A stretch of DNA of 36,578 bases, from assembly GCA_030670545.1 (NCBI GenBank), contig DAOVBM010000008.1, forward strand, positions 1 through 36,578. The letters are read 5' to 3'. The position numbers and the translations under genes were made by a program. Each line of letters opens with the position of its first letter. Position 1 is the first letter of the stretch. Below, one piece after another: positions 1-7,931 of this stretch. The DNA is from Candidatus Woesearchaeota archaeon. GTDB lineage: Archaea; Nanobdellota; Nanobdellia; Woesearchaeales; JAGLGH01. The notes under the pieces were generated by a model, which was not told the DNA's origin, made no database searches, and saw only the letters and a list, made by a program, of their open reading frames with translations.

Positions 1-273
1 GATTTTAGCCTTAGCAACAGTAATTCGCCTTCCCTTTTATTGGATAAGATTTCCAGCTACCCTGATGAATCCATTGATACTGCAATCAGAAAGTATATAG
101 TGGATGATAGAGAGGAGACGCTCCTGATCTATCATAATACAACAAAATATCCTTTTTATGAGACCCTGTTACCTATTGTAAAACGTAAATATGAAAAGCT
201 GCTGTATGAACAGAATCCCGATTCTGGAATAGTCCCCAAATGGAAATCTGTCACAGCAATAAAAGAGGATTAG
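1..273 (+). CDS. 3' end of an unknown gene (partial)
   Basis: The reading frame is open from the first base of the window to a TAG at 271-273, so this is the C-terminal 90 residues of a longer protein. A TTG at 40 could serve as a start, but nothing marks it as one and the frame continues upstream. The fragment is charged and hydrophilic, with no signal peptide, membrane segment or cysteine motif. It ends about 70 bases before radC, which has its own TATA box, so the two are probably separate transcripts. I do not recognise the family. Confidence 0.5.
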   Translation, partial: DFSLSNSNSPSLLLDKISSYPDESIDTAIRKYIVDDREETLLIYHNTTKYPFYETLLPIVKRKYEKLLYEQNPDSGIVPKWKSVTAIKED

Positions 274-311
274 AGTTCTTCCCGGATATTTTCCGAAAAT
301 TCTTATGTAAT

Positions 312-321
312 CCATATAAAT
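312..321 (+). promoter_or_regulatory. TATA box for the RadC-family gene
   Basis: CCATATAAAT lies about 26 bases before the ATG at 343. That is the usual archaeal distance from TATA box to transcription start, so the mRNA is probably leaderless or nearly so. No Shine-Dalgarno sequence is seen before this ATG. Confidence 0.5.
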
Positions 322-342
322 CATAGTATATTCTCTCTATTT

Positions 343-1020
343 ATGCAGCTTCGAATTAAAGACATGGAAGTATCAGAACGGCCCAGGGAAAGAATGATTA
401 AATATGGGGCAGAATCACTGGGCAATGCTGAGCTTCTTGCTATTTTGTTGAGAACTGGAACAAGGAAGGAGAACGCGCTGAGTCTTGCGAACAGGCTGCT
501 GAAAGACTACCCTCTTAAGAATCTTGCTGCAAATAGGATAAGTCAATTAGTCAGGGTCAACGGAATAGGCATGGCAAAAGCATGCCAGCTTGTCGCATGC
601 TTTGAGTTAGGGAGAAGATACGCATCATTGACTGTTCACCAGAAGCAGGCTATAAACTCATCAAAAGATGCAATACACTTGCTTGCTCCTGATATGGAGA
701 ACCTTGACAAGGAACATTTTATTGTGCTTCTGCTTGACACAAGGCATAACCTGATAAAAAAAGAGAGGATATTCATAGGAACGCTCGATAACAGCATGAT
801 ACATCCAAGGGAGATATTCAAGCCTGCCATAATAGAATCAGCTGCTGCAATAATCATCGCGCATAATCATCCTTCTGGTGACCCAAGCCCCAGCAATGAT
901 GACATTGAGGTAACGAAAAAGCTGAAACAGGCTGGAACCCTGCTTGGAATAGAGGTACTGGACCATATTATAATAGGCAATAAAAGCTCTTACAGTTTTA
1001 TTGATTCAGGTACTATCTAG
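343..1020 (+). CDS. radC: RadC family JAB/MPN-domain protein
   Basis: The protein has 225 residues, the usual RadC length. A helix-hairpin-helix stretch sits near residues 71-83 (RVNGIGMAKACQL). The C-terminal half is a JAB/MPN domain with a full JAMM zinc signature, H174-x-H176-x7-S184-x2-D187, within HNHPSGDPSPSNDD. The family is widespread in bacteria, where its original link to DNA repair is disputed; homologues often accompany mobile elements and competence genes. It is less common in archaea, so horizontal acquisition is plausible. The start ATG follows a TATA box at leaderless distance. MutS lies about 2.5 kb downstream, but nothing shows that they act together. Family assignment is firm; the function is not. 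Confidence 0.93.
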   Translation: MQLRIKDMEVSERPRERMIKYGAESLGNAELLAILLRTGTRKENALSLANRLLKDYPLKNLAANRISQLVRVNGIGMAKACQLVACFELGRRYASLTVHQKQAINSSKDAIHLLAPDMENLDKEHFIVLLLDTRHNLIKKERIFIGTLDNSMIHPREIFKPAIIESAAAIIIAHNHPSGDPSPSNDDIEVTKKLKQAGTLLGIEVLDHIIIGNKSSYSFIDSGTI

Positions 1021-1029
1021 GGCCTGGAT

Positions 1030-1205
1030 GTATGTAATAAGTCTGCTGTTGAAGAAACAGTAGCATCTTCAAAACTCAGGAAGTATTTTTAGAAGGCTCT
1101 GCGTTCCCGGATGGAGCAACCCCTCGCTACGAGCAGGAATTCAAAAATGGAAGGAGTTTTGACCTGATGATGCTACTGCTTCAGGATATCTGACATATTA
1201 CATAC
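1030..1205 (+). ncRNA. Structured RNA element A, copy 1 (unassigned)
   Basis: This gap between radC and the next gene folds extensively. An outer stem pairs 1030-1039 with 1196-1205 (10 bp, perfect). CAGTAGCA at 1058-1065 pairs with 1171-1178, and TCTTC at 1066-1070 pairs with 1150-1154. This leaves a 16-base 3' bulge at 1155-1170 (AGTTTTGACCTGATGA) that is identical in copy 2. The centre has a GCTC/GAGC stem (1096-1099 with 1131-1134) enclosing a small hairpin with a CGGAT loop at 1106-1110 or so. Sequence and pairing recur at 2621-2852. A competing hairpin pairs 1049-1055 with 1066-1072. Plus strand is preferred because a G-U pair in the core would become A-C on the other strand. I cannot match it to a known RNA class. 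Confidence 0.6.
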
Positions 1206-1215
1206 GAGGGGATTA

Positions 1216-1407
1216 TCAATTGAATCTTTTCCTTAAATATATGCCATGTTTCTCAAGATCTTTTTCCCATCCCTTCTCTCCTTTATGGCAGTCATGTATA
1301 TGCTCGCCTAGGTTCCTGAATATGGTATGGCAGTAGGGGCACCTGCCTTCTGCATATTTCTGTGTCTCCTTCCTAGGGTTATGCCACCCCCTTTTTGCAG
1401 TGACCAT
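1216..1407 (-). CDS. Small zinc-finger-like protein
   Basis: The protein has 63 residues. C23-x2-C26 is followed by H36 and C40 or H41 (CPYCHTIFRNLGEHIHDC), which fits a single C2H2/C2HC zinc finger. Basic residues flank the finger (MVTAKRGWHNPRK at the start, YLRKRF near the end), consistent with nucleic-acid binding, which is inference. It reads toward the RNA element at 1030-1205, its stop lying 10 bases from the outer stem. Such single-finger miniproteins are common in archaea and rarely have assigned functions. Confidence 0.65.
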   Translation of the reverse strand: MVTAKRGWHNPRKETQKYAEGRCPYCHTIFRNLGEHIHDCHKGEKGWEKDLEKHGIYLRKRFN

Positions 1408-1479
1408 CCTTATCTGAATGAAGAATTGAATATATAATTATGAGGTTTAATAATTCAACGCAGGAACTATTCAATATTA

Positions 1480-2208
1480 TTATGCTGTTTCTTCTTCATT
1501 TGTTTCAGGCTCTTTGCTTTCTGCTTTTTCTTCACTTTCTTTTTTGGCTGCTTTCTTTGCGCGGGTCTTTGGCAGGATTACAACTTCTCCTCCTGTCGAC
1601 CACCTGAGAAATATCCTTTCCACAAGCTTTATCATCTGTATGGCTCCAAGAAATAAGAAGAAGAGAACAAGCGCAGCAATAAGGGTAGTCCTATCGAATT
1701 TCACATCAGTATATATGATTGTCATTGCGACATATGCTGTCAGATTTATGGGAAGAGATGATGACATAAAAAAAGACAATTTTTTAGGGATTGCATGGAG
1801 AAAGTTGACTAAAAGCAGCATAATGCCCAGAAATCCTACTGCAAGCGATATAGCAGTCTTCAGGGCATTGACTTCAAAATTTAGTATGGCGGGGTTTAAT
1901 ATGCCTCCAACTTCTCCATTGTAAATCTGCCTTAAAAGGTCTATTGAGATAAAGAAAAGCACAAGGCTGTTTCCTACTGCTGTATTCCAGCCAAGCTCTT
2001 CTGTCTCATACCTGCCGAAATAGAATGTCATGAGAAGAAGTGTGACAACCAACGGCACAACCATCCATATCATGTCAGGATTATTCTTTGGAGCGCTAAT
2101 CAGCTCCATTACCCTATCTATAATCCTTGGGAGAAGATCATTCATGAGGTAACCCTGCCTTGAGATATTTTCTGTAAAGACAGTTGCCTGCAACAGCGTG
2201 AATATCAT
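1480..2208 (-). CDS. Multi-pass membrane protein, unknown
   Basis: The 242-residue protein has about five hydrophobic segments, near residues 46-64, 76-94, 115-137, 148-166 and 175-193. A cytosolic-type tail from residue 215 is rich in lysine, alanine and glutamate (KTRAKKAAKKESEEKAESK). No catalytic or transport motif is recognised. The ATG at 2206-2208 is the furthest upstream; a later methionine at residue 22 is an alternative that would still keep all membrane segments. A TATA-like stretch at 2231-2240 lies just upstream on this strand. The lysine/glutamate tail resembles the tail of eS1 in this window in composition only. Confidence 0.7.
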   Translation of the reverse strand: MIFTLLQATVFTENISRQGYLMNDLLPRIIDRVMELISAPKNNPDMIWMVVPLVVTLLLMTFYFGRYETEELGWNTAVGNSLVLFFISIDLLRQIYNGEVGGILNPAILNFEVNALKTAISLAVGFLGIMLLLVNFLHAIPKKLSFFMSSSLPINLTAYVAMTIIYTDVKFDRTTLIAALVLFFLFLGAIQMIKLVERIFLRWSTGGEVVILPKTRAKKAAKKESEEKAESKEPETNEEETA

Positions 2209-2284
2209 GTCCCACGTATCGCCTGGAGGATATTTAAGTATATGGTTGAATAGCTAAACAAGAATTCTCTATGGAAATTTTGGT

Positions 2285-2524
2285 CTAATTATCAAGAAGA
2301 CAGCGCATACTGATAAGATCCATCTTGTTTTCATCACACCATCGCCTCTTGAAATCCTTGAATTCCTTACCTCTGCCGTATTTCCTAAGCAGCCTTATAT
2401 ATGCATGCTGTTCTCCATAAAGAAAATCCCTGACTTCCTTTATTTCTGCCTTCTTTATCTGCTCTTCAATTTCCTGCAGCCATCTTATGATGTCTGGCAC
2501 AGGCACATCCATTGTTTCTGCCAT
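2285..2524 (-). CDS. Small helical hypothetical protein
   Basis: The 79-residue charged protein is predicted by eye to be mostly helical, with no cysteine motif except isolated cysteines near the end and no membrane segment. It begins MAETMDVPVPDIIRWLQEIE and carries a basic stretch (RLLRKYGRGKEFKDFKRRW). An AT-rich promoter-like stretch (TTTAAAATATTAAGG on the plus strand, 2550-2564) lies upstream of its start. The gene stands alone between a membrane-protein gene and RNA element A copy 2. I do not recognise the family. Confidence 0.6.
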   Translation of the reverse strand: MAETMDVPVPDIIRWLQEIEEQIKKAEIKEVRDFLYGEQHAYIRLLRKYGRGKEFKDFKRRWCDENKMDLISMRCLLDN

Positions 2525-2620
2525 GATTCCTTTTGAGAAATGCTTGATTTAAAATATTAAGGTTTAGGAAGTAAACCTTCTCAAAATTTTCCTAAAAAAA
2601 CAAATATTTAGTCGTTTGTA

Positions 2621-2852
2621 TATAGAGTATAGCACCTTCAAATCTTGATGAGCATAGCTCATTAAGTCTTGAGGAGTAAAACTCCTTAAGAACTTAGAAA
2701 GCTATGCTTTCCAAGTAAGTTAGAGAGCTTTGCTCTCCAACTACTCTTTATGTATCTCTAGAAAGCTCTGTGTCCCCGGATGGGGCGTCCCCCCACAACG
2801 AGCAAGATATAATTCTTGAAGGAGTTTTGACCTGATGATGCTATACTCTATA
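2621..2852 (+). ncRNA. Structured RNA element A, copy 2 (unassigned)
   Basis: A perfect 14-bp stem closes the element (2621-2634 with 2839-2852). Next comes CCTTC at 2635-2639 paired with GAAGG at 2818-2822, then the invariant 16-base 3' bulge AGTTTTGACCTGATGA at 2823-2838, as in copy 1. The core (2761-2805) matches copy 1 closely: GCTC/GAGC stem at 2765-2768 and 2800-2803, and an inner hairpin with a CGGAT loop whose closing pair is C-G here and T-A in copy 1. The main difference is a four-hairpin insertion at 2643-2742. A TATA-like AAATATTTAG near 2602-2611 sits about 25 bases before the stem, consistent with its own plus-strand transcript. No coding frame explains the conservation. RNA class unknown. 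Confidence 0.65.
2643..2742 (+). repeat. Array of four 25-nt hairpins with triloops
   Basis: Four consecutive hairpins of the same design occupy 2643-2667, 2667-2691, 2692-2716 and 2718-2742. Each has ten or eleven paired positions around a 3-base loop (ATA, AAA, TAT, TTT). Sequences differ between units while pairing is kept: the second position is C-G in three units and G-C in the fourth, and inner positions switch between A-T, G-C and T-A. One position (5 with 21) is a wobble-like pair in every unit, G-U in the first two and A-C in the last two. The array is inside RNA element A copy 2 and absent from copy 1. Confidence 0.75.
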
Positions 2853-2900
2853 ATATAGTTAACTAAATACTCACAATAAACAAAATATTTTTAAAGTATA

Positions 2901-3443
2901 ATGTCCAGAGCATACTATATGGGATGGAAGCACTGGATTGAGATAACAGGAATGGCCACAGCTCTTGCTGCGCTGTTTGGAGTGTTTGGCATACTCCTTA
3001 ATGTATTTATCCACGGCCAGTTCTATACACCGACTGCAGATATATTCATAAACGAGCCGCAGGTGTATGTGCTGATAATAGAGATCCTTCTTGTTGTGTT
3101 CAGCATACCTGTCATGATCTATATAGGCATCAAGGATATAAAGGGGCTGTCCAAGCTGGAAGAGAAAGCAAATAAAATAGAGATAATTGAAAGAAAAGCA
3201 AGCAGTATATTTCTGAGGGCGATATTCATAGGCCTTACAATGACACTTATAGTAGGGCTTATAGTCTATATAGATGACATGCATTACAGGAATGAGAACC
3301 TAAAATACAATATCAAAAAGATGAACAGCACAATCACAGAGCTGGATATAACAGTTGAATTCCTGCAGGAAGAGCTGGTTGATTATTCTGAAAAGATTGA
3401 GAACCTGACTTTGGAGAATGATATGCTGAGGAATGTTAGCTGA
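2901..3443 (+). CDS. Membrane protein with C-terminal coiled coil
   Basis: The 180-residue protein has three hydrophobic segments near residues 15-37, 55-77 and 103-124, then a heptad-like charged stretch at about 128-178 that should form a coiled coil. Such a layout suggests a membrane-anchored scaffold or partner protein, but no family is recognised. An AT-rich TATA-like stretch (AATATTTTTAAAG, about 2884-2896) lies just before the ATG. It follows RNA element A copy 2 by about 50 bases, so a regulatory link is possible but unproven. MutS starts 75 bases after its stop with its own promoter. Confidence 0.7.
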   Translation: MSRAYYMGWKHWIEITGMATALAALFGVFGILLNVFIHGQFYTPTADIFINEPQVYVLIIEILLVVFSIPVMIYIGIKDIKGLSKLEEKANKIEIIERKASSIFLRAIFIGLTMTLIVGLIVYIDDMHYRNENLKYNIKKMNSTITELDITVEFLQEELVDYSEKIENLTLENDMLRNVS

Positions 3444-3477
3444 TTCTGTTTTGATTTTCCTAAAATCAAACCCCAAC

Positions 3478-3515
3478 ATATTTAAATAATCCCTATATTC
3501 ACCATAACTGGGGGG
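3478..3515 (+). promoter_or_regulatory. TATA box and ribosome binding site of mutS
   Basis: ATATTTAAAT at 3478-3487 is a good archaeal TATA box. The expected transcript start about 25 bases downstream falls just before a run of six G at 3510-3515, which lies three bases before the ATG at 3519. The G-run could act as a purine-rich ribosome binding site on a very short leader. Confidence 0.5.
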
Positions 3516-3518
3516 AAC

Positions 3519-6026
3519 ATGAAGCTTACACCAGGTATGAAACAGTATATGGAAATCAAGAATAAGAATCCTGATGCTATATGCCTGTTCAGGATGGGAG
3601 ATTTCTATGAGACATTCTATGAGGATGCAAAGACAGTCGCAAGAGAGCTTAATATAGTGCTTACATCAAGAGGAAAAGGAGAAACAAAGGCTCCGCTTGC
3701 AGGACTGCCATATCATGCCCTGGATAAGTATCTTGCAAAGCTTATAAAAAAGGGATACAAGGTGGCTATTGTAGAGCAGCTTGAAGACCCAAAGAAAGCA
3801 AAAGGCCTTGTGAAAAGAGGGCTTGTAAGGATAGTCACTCCAGGCACAGTGATTGAAGATTCTATACTTGATGAAAAAAGCAATAATTACCTATTCTCTG
3901 TGGTAAAAGATAAAGACAGCTTTGGCATAGCAATAGCTGACATATCAACTGGTGAGTTTCTTACATCAAGAGCAGAAGGCATGAACAAGCTTTTATCTGA
4001 GATAACAAGGTTCAGCCCAAAAGAGTGCATCATCCCTTTATCACAGGAAGATACTGACTGGGCAAAGGACATAAAAGAGACAGGCGCGATAATATACAGC
4101 TATGATGACAGGCATTTCTGGGATGAGAAGAGCAGAGAGATGCTGAAAGAGCATTTCAATGTAATCAATCTGGAGGGATTCGGCATAGAGAAAGAAGAGC
4201 TTATGATCCGCGCGTCAGGAGCTCTTGTAAGCTATCTCAGGGAGACGCAGATGACATCTTTGCAGCACATAAACAGCATAAAGAGATTCAATGATTCTGA
4301 ATACATGATAATTGATGCAAGCACTCAGCGCAACCTTGAGTTGATAAACAATATCAGGGATGGAAGCCAAAGAGGAACGCTGATAAGCGCAATTGACAAG
4401 ACAAGGACTCCAATGGGCTCAAGGCTTTTGAAGAAATGGCTTCTCAGGCCGCTTCTGGATATAAAAGAGATAAGTAAGAGGCAGGATGCCGTCGAAGAGA
4501 TGTTGGATGATACAATAAAAAGGCAGTCAATAAGGGATAGCCTGAAACATATTCTTGATATGGAAAGACTCATAAGCAGGATAAGCTATGGCGCAGCAAA
4601 TGCGCGTGACCTTAATGCACTCAAAAGATCGCTGTCATTTATTCCAGATATAAGAGATACGCTGTCAGATTCTGATTCTCTGATGCTCAGGGATATCTCA
4701 AATATGGACAGCTTAGAGAGCATCCATGAACTAATAGATAAAGCTATTGAAGAAGACCCTCCTGTGTCACTGCGTGAAGGAAACCTGATAAGAGCTGATT
4801 ATGATGAAGAGCTGAAACAGCTGAAGCAAATAACAAGAGGGGGGAAAAGCTACATTGCAGGGCTTGAAGAAAAAGAGAAGCAGAGGACAGGGATAAAATC
4901 ACTTAAGATAAAATACAATAGGGTGTTTGGCTATTTCATAGAAGTCACAAAATCAAACCTTAATCTTGTCCCAAAAGAATACATCAGAAAGCAGACACAG
5001 TTAAACTGCGAAAGATTTATCACAGAAGAGCTGAAGCAGCAGGAAGAGATTATTCTTGGCGCAGATGAAAAGATGCGGGAGCTTGAATACCAAATCTTTC
5101 AGGATATCATAAAGGAGATAGTTGAGCAGACACAACATATACAGAAGACTGCTGATTCCATAGCAATGCTTGATGTGATTGCATCCTTTGCAAATATCGC
5201 TGCTGACAAGAGCTATGCAAGGCCTCTTATCAATAGTGAAGAAAACATCCACATTATAGATTGCAGGCATCCTGTGCTTGAGACACTTGAGGATATATAC
5301 ATACCAAATGACATATCAATAGACAAGGATAACCTTATCCAGATAATCACAGGGCCGAACATGGCTGGTAAATCATCTTATATGAGGCAGGCTGCGCTTA
5401 ATGTTATTCTCGCGCAGATAGGATCATTTATACCTGCTGCAAAAGCATCAATATGCTTAGTTGACAGGATATTCACAAGAGTGGGAGCATATGATGACCT
5501 TACAATGGGCCAGTCAACATTCATGGTTGAAATGAATGAGACAGCCAATATCCTGAATAATGCGACATCTAAATCATTCATTATACTTGACGAGATAGGA
5601 AGAGGGACATCAACATATGATGGAGTATCATTAGCATGGGCTATTGCAGAATACATACATGACAAGATAAAAGCAAAGACATTATTTGCAACACATTACC
5701 ATCAGATGAACAAGCTTGAGGAAAAATTTCCAGGAATCAGGAACTATAATATCGCTGTCAAGGAAAAGGATGACAAGATAATATTCTTAAGAAAGATTAT
5801 GGAAGGAGGCACTGACAAGAGCTATGGAATACAGGTGGCAAAGCTTGCAGGAGTCCCACAGGGAGTCATTGCCAGGAGTAAGATCATCATGACAAGGCTT
5901 GAAATGGAAGATGAGATAGGAGAAAGGATACATGCTGATCTAAAGCCTAAGAAAAAGGATAAGGTTGAAGAAAAAGAAGTGAAAGTTAATGATAATTCTA
6001 CACAGAAGAGTCTGCTGGATGTTTGA
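3519..6026 (+). CDS. mutS: DNA mismatch repair protein MutS
   Basis: At 835 residues this is a complete MutS1. The N-terminal mismatch-recognition domain keeps the F-x-E motif (F29-Y30-E31 in RMGDFYETF). The C-terminal ABC-type ATPase has Walker A GPNMAGKSS at 612-620 and Walker B with the signature following (ILDEIGRGTSTYDG, D691-E692). MutS dimers bind mismatches and small loops and use ATP to recruit MutL. No mutL is present in this window. MutS1 is scattered in archaea and is usually explained by transfer from bacteria; that explanation is inference here. The C-terminal 30 residues are lysine-rich. The start follows a TATA box and a G-run. Confidence 0.97.
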   Translation: MKLTPGMKQYMEIKNKNPDAICLFRMGDFYETFYEDAKTVARELNIVLTSRGKGETKAPLAGLPYHALDKYLAKLIKKGYKVAIVEQLEDPKKAKGLVKRGLVRIVTPGTVIEDSILDEKSNNYLFSVVKDKDSFGIAIADISTGEFLTSRAEGMNKLLSEITRFSPKECIIPLSQEDTDWAKDIKETGAIIYSYDDRHFWDEKSREMLKEHFNVINLEGFGIEKEELMIRASGALVSYLRETQMTSLQHINSIKRFNDSEYMIIDASTQRNLELINNIRDGSQRGTLISAIDKTRTPMGSRLLKKWLLRPLLDIKEISKRQDAVEEMLDDTIKRQSIRDSLKHILDMERLISRISYGAANARDLNALKRSLSFIPDIRDTLSDSDSLMLRDISNMDSLESIHELIDKAIEEDPPVSLREGNLIRADYDEELKQLKQITRGGKSYIAGLEEKEKQRTGIKSLKIKYNRVFGYFIEVTKSNLNLVPKEYIRKQTQLNCERFITEELKQQEEIILGADEKMRELEYQIFQDIIKEIVEQTQHIQKTADSIAMLDVIASFANIAADKSYARPLINSEENIHIIDCRHPVLETLEDIYIPNDISIDKDNLIQIITGPNMAGKSSYMRQAALNVILAQIGSFIPAAKASICLVDRIFTRVGAYDDLTMGQSTFMVEMNETANILNNATSKSFIILDEIGRGTSTYDGVSLAWAIAEYIHDKIKAKTLFATHYHQMNKLEEKFPGIRNYNIAVKEKDDKIIFLRKIMEGGTDKSYGIQVAKLAGVPQGVIARSKIIMTRLEMEDEIGERIHADLKPKKKDKVEEKEVKVNDNSTQKSLLDV

Positions 6027-6089
6027 GTTAAATTTAAATATAAGTTATGTTAAGTAAGTGTTATTATACTTTATGTGGTGGGATAAAAC

Positions 6090-6917
6090 ATGAAAAGATT
6101 ACTTATATTGACAATATTTTTACTTTTAATTTCTCTAGTTTCAGCATCATCATTCCAGACAACAGTTGAGCTTAAGATATCTTCTTTAACTGGTGTTTCA
6201 GAACTTGACAATTCAGATGGAACTTCTTTGTTAATAACTATAATCAATTCAACAGGTGTTGTTGTTTCAAGGAATGCTGCTGCTGGGGTGTATAAAGCTG
6301 GCAGTATAATCCCTATTACAGGAGAGAAGTTCAATTTAGATTATGCAACAGATTACACTTATAATTTATCAACAGATTATGGAGATTTTTTGTATTATTT
6401 TAGTACTCCTGCTGAGCCTGCAGTTGGTGGCGGAGCGGTAATTAAAAGTATACAACAGGTTACTATTCAAGCACCTGGAGGACAAATCACAATTAATGAA
6501 GTAAATCCAGACAAGACAATGTTAATTTGTAGTTTTTCACTGCTTAGTCCAAGCAACCCCCAATCAACTTACTTTACAGTTGAATTGACTAATTCTACTA
6601 CTCTTTCCGCTAGTAGTTTTTCTAATGTGATTGGTAAAATAATGGTTGTAGAATATGAATCGGGAGTAAAAAGTGTTCAACGTGGCATACTAACATTACC
6701 AAGATACCAAGATACCCCTGCAGAATACGTAATAAATCCTGTTAATGTAAATAAATCTTTAGTTTTCCAATGTGGTGTTAGGGTATATAGTTCTTTCCCT
6801 GATCAACGAACAGTAACTCTTCATTTAAAAGATTCCACCCATATTGAAGCTAATAGAGGCGATTACCAGGGTAGTTCTAATTCGTACCTTTCTTGGGAAG
6901 TAATAGAATTTGAATAA
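6090..6917 (+). CDS. Secreted protein, paralogue 1 of a duplicated pair
   Basis: The 275-residue protein opens with a clear signal peptide (MKRLLILTIFLLLISLVSA). Residues of about 20-110 are nearly identical in protein and DNA to the next gene, including SSFQT, TGVSELDNSDGTSLLITI and SRNAAAGVYKAGSIIPI. The C-terminal half is different, beta-rich, with two cysteines and many serine and threonine residues. No C-terminal membrane anchor is seen, so it is probably released or held by other proteins. A TATA-like AATTTAAATATAAG lies at about 6030-6043 and a GGTGGGA purine stretch precedes the ATG. The next gene starts 12 bases after its stop, so the pair is likely co-transcribed. Confidence 0.75.
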   Translation: MKRLLILTIFLLLISLVSASSFQTTVELKISSLTGVSELDNSDGTSLLITIINSTGVVVSRNAAAGVYKAGSIIPITGEKFNLDYATDYTYNLSTDYGDFLYYFSTPAEPAVGGGAVIKSIQQVTIQAPGGQITINEVNPDKTMLICSFSLLSPSNPQSTYFTVELTNSTTLSASSFSNVIGKIMVVEYESGVKSVQRGILTLPRYQDTPAEYVINPVNVNKSLVFQCGVRVYSSFPDQRTVTLHLKDSTHIEANRGDYQGSSNSYLSWEVIEFE

Positions 6918-6929
6918 AAGAAAAACAAA

Positions 6930-7874
6930 ATGAAAACAACAACCCTAACAATCGCATTTTTGCTTTTAATTTCTCTAGTTTCAGCATCATCATTCCAAAC
7001 AAAGGTTCAATTAGAAATTGATAGTATTACTGGTGTTTCAGAACTTGACAATTCAGATGGGACATCTTTGTTAATAACTATAACTAATTCAACAGGTGTT
7101 GTTGTTTCAAGGAATGCAGCTGCTGGAGTGTATAAAGCTGGAAGTATAATCCCTATTATTGGAGAAAAGTTCAGCCTTGATTATGCAACAGATTATACTT
7201 ATAATTTATCGACATCTTATGGAGATTTTTTGTATAGTTTTAGTACTCCTGCTGTTAGAGGAGGAATTGAGTATAGGCATTGTTATGATGAAGGGAATTG
7301 TGATGGAACAAACGCTTGCCAGAGTAGAATGACTATTGATGATTATTGGTATAATAATACTAATTGGACAAATGGGAGAGAAGGGGAGAATTGTGGAAAT
7401 AATGAGTGGATATGTGAAGCAGGAGTGTGTGGTGGAATTATTGGTGCAAGTTGTTCAGTTGATGATGATTGTCTTGGTGAATGTTCGTATTGTAATGATT
7501 CTAATGTTTGCGAACCTAAACCTACTGGCAAATATGATTTATCTGTCTGTCAATGGTGTAATGGTATGAGTAGAGATATAGAATCCATTCCTAATGAACA
7601 AGATCCATATAATGAATGCTCTGTGACATCATGTGATAGGGGTAGTTGTAATGGTGCTGGAGCTTGTTGGCGATGCCACTGGGTTTGGTCAGGTTACTCC
7701 TTTAGTAATTATCAATTAGGAGGTACACCACGACAATGTAATGAAGAAACAGTAGGATATGGTTACACTATCACAACAATAGAAGAAGGTGGATATGGTT
7801 GTACTACATCACTCTATGGCCAGATAGCTGGAGGATCAACAACAACCCGCCGTTACATATGTGTATGTGGATGA
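6930..7874 (+). CDS. Secreted cysteine-rich protein, paralogue 2
   Basis: The 314-residue protein has a signal peptide and the same N-terminal domain as the gene before it (to about residue 105), then a wholly different cysteine-rich region from about residue 112 to the end. That region contains repeated short spacings such as CDEGNCDGTNAC, CSVDDDCLGECSYC and CDRGSCNGAGACWRC, typical of disulphide-knotted extracellular modules. Cysteine-rich exported proteins of this type are frequent in DPANN genomes. No anchor is visible. The mosaic of a shared front and an exchanged back points to duplication followed by domain replacement. The role is unknown; surface attachment or interaction with other cells is a guess. 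Confidence 0.75.
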   Translation: MKTTTLTIAFLLLISLVSASSFQTKVQLEIDSITGVSELDNSDGTSLLITITNSTGVVVSRNAAAGVYKAGSIIPIIGEKFSLDYATDYTYNLSTSYGDFLYSFSTPAVRGGIEYRHCYDEGNCDGTNACQSRMTIDDYWYNNTNWTNGREGENCGNNEWICEAGVCGGIIGASCSVDDDCLGECSYCNDSNVCEPKPTGKYDLSVCQWCNGMSRDIESIPNEQDPYNECSVTSCDRGSCNGAGACWRCHWVWSGYSFSNYQLGGTPRQCNEETVGYGYTITTIEEGGYGCTTSLYGQIAGGSTTTRRYICVCG

Positions 7875-7931
7875 TTGTCTCAATAATATATTTAATGAAA
7901 AAGATAAATACAAAATAACTAAAAATAAAAA

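Noticed and set aside
1155-1178. Hammerhead ribozyme, because of CTGATGA in RNA element A and a GAAA nearby in copy 1
   Set aside because: GAAA and CTGATGA are followed by strands that pair with each other, which is not the hammerhead order, and copy 2 has no GAAA at that place.
1160-1178. Fluoride riboswitch, because CTGATGATGC resembles its 3' end
   Set aside because: The 5' GGNGATGG part, the small second stem and the pseudoknot layout are not kept in both copies.
2643-2742. CRISPR array
   Set aside because: The units are adjacent hairpins that vary in sequence; there are no identical repeats separated by unique spacers, and no cas genes.
2871-3284. 137-residue frame on the minus strand, rich in tyrosine and cysteine
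   Set aside because: It lies opposite the membrane-protein gene, which has a promoter and sensible hydrophobic pattern; the composition is typical of an antisense frame.
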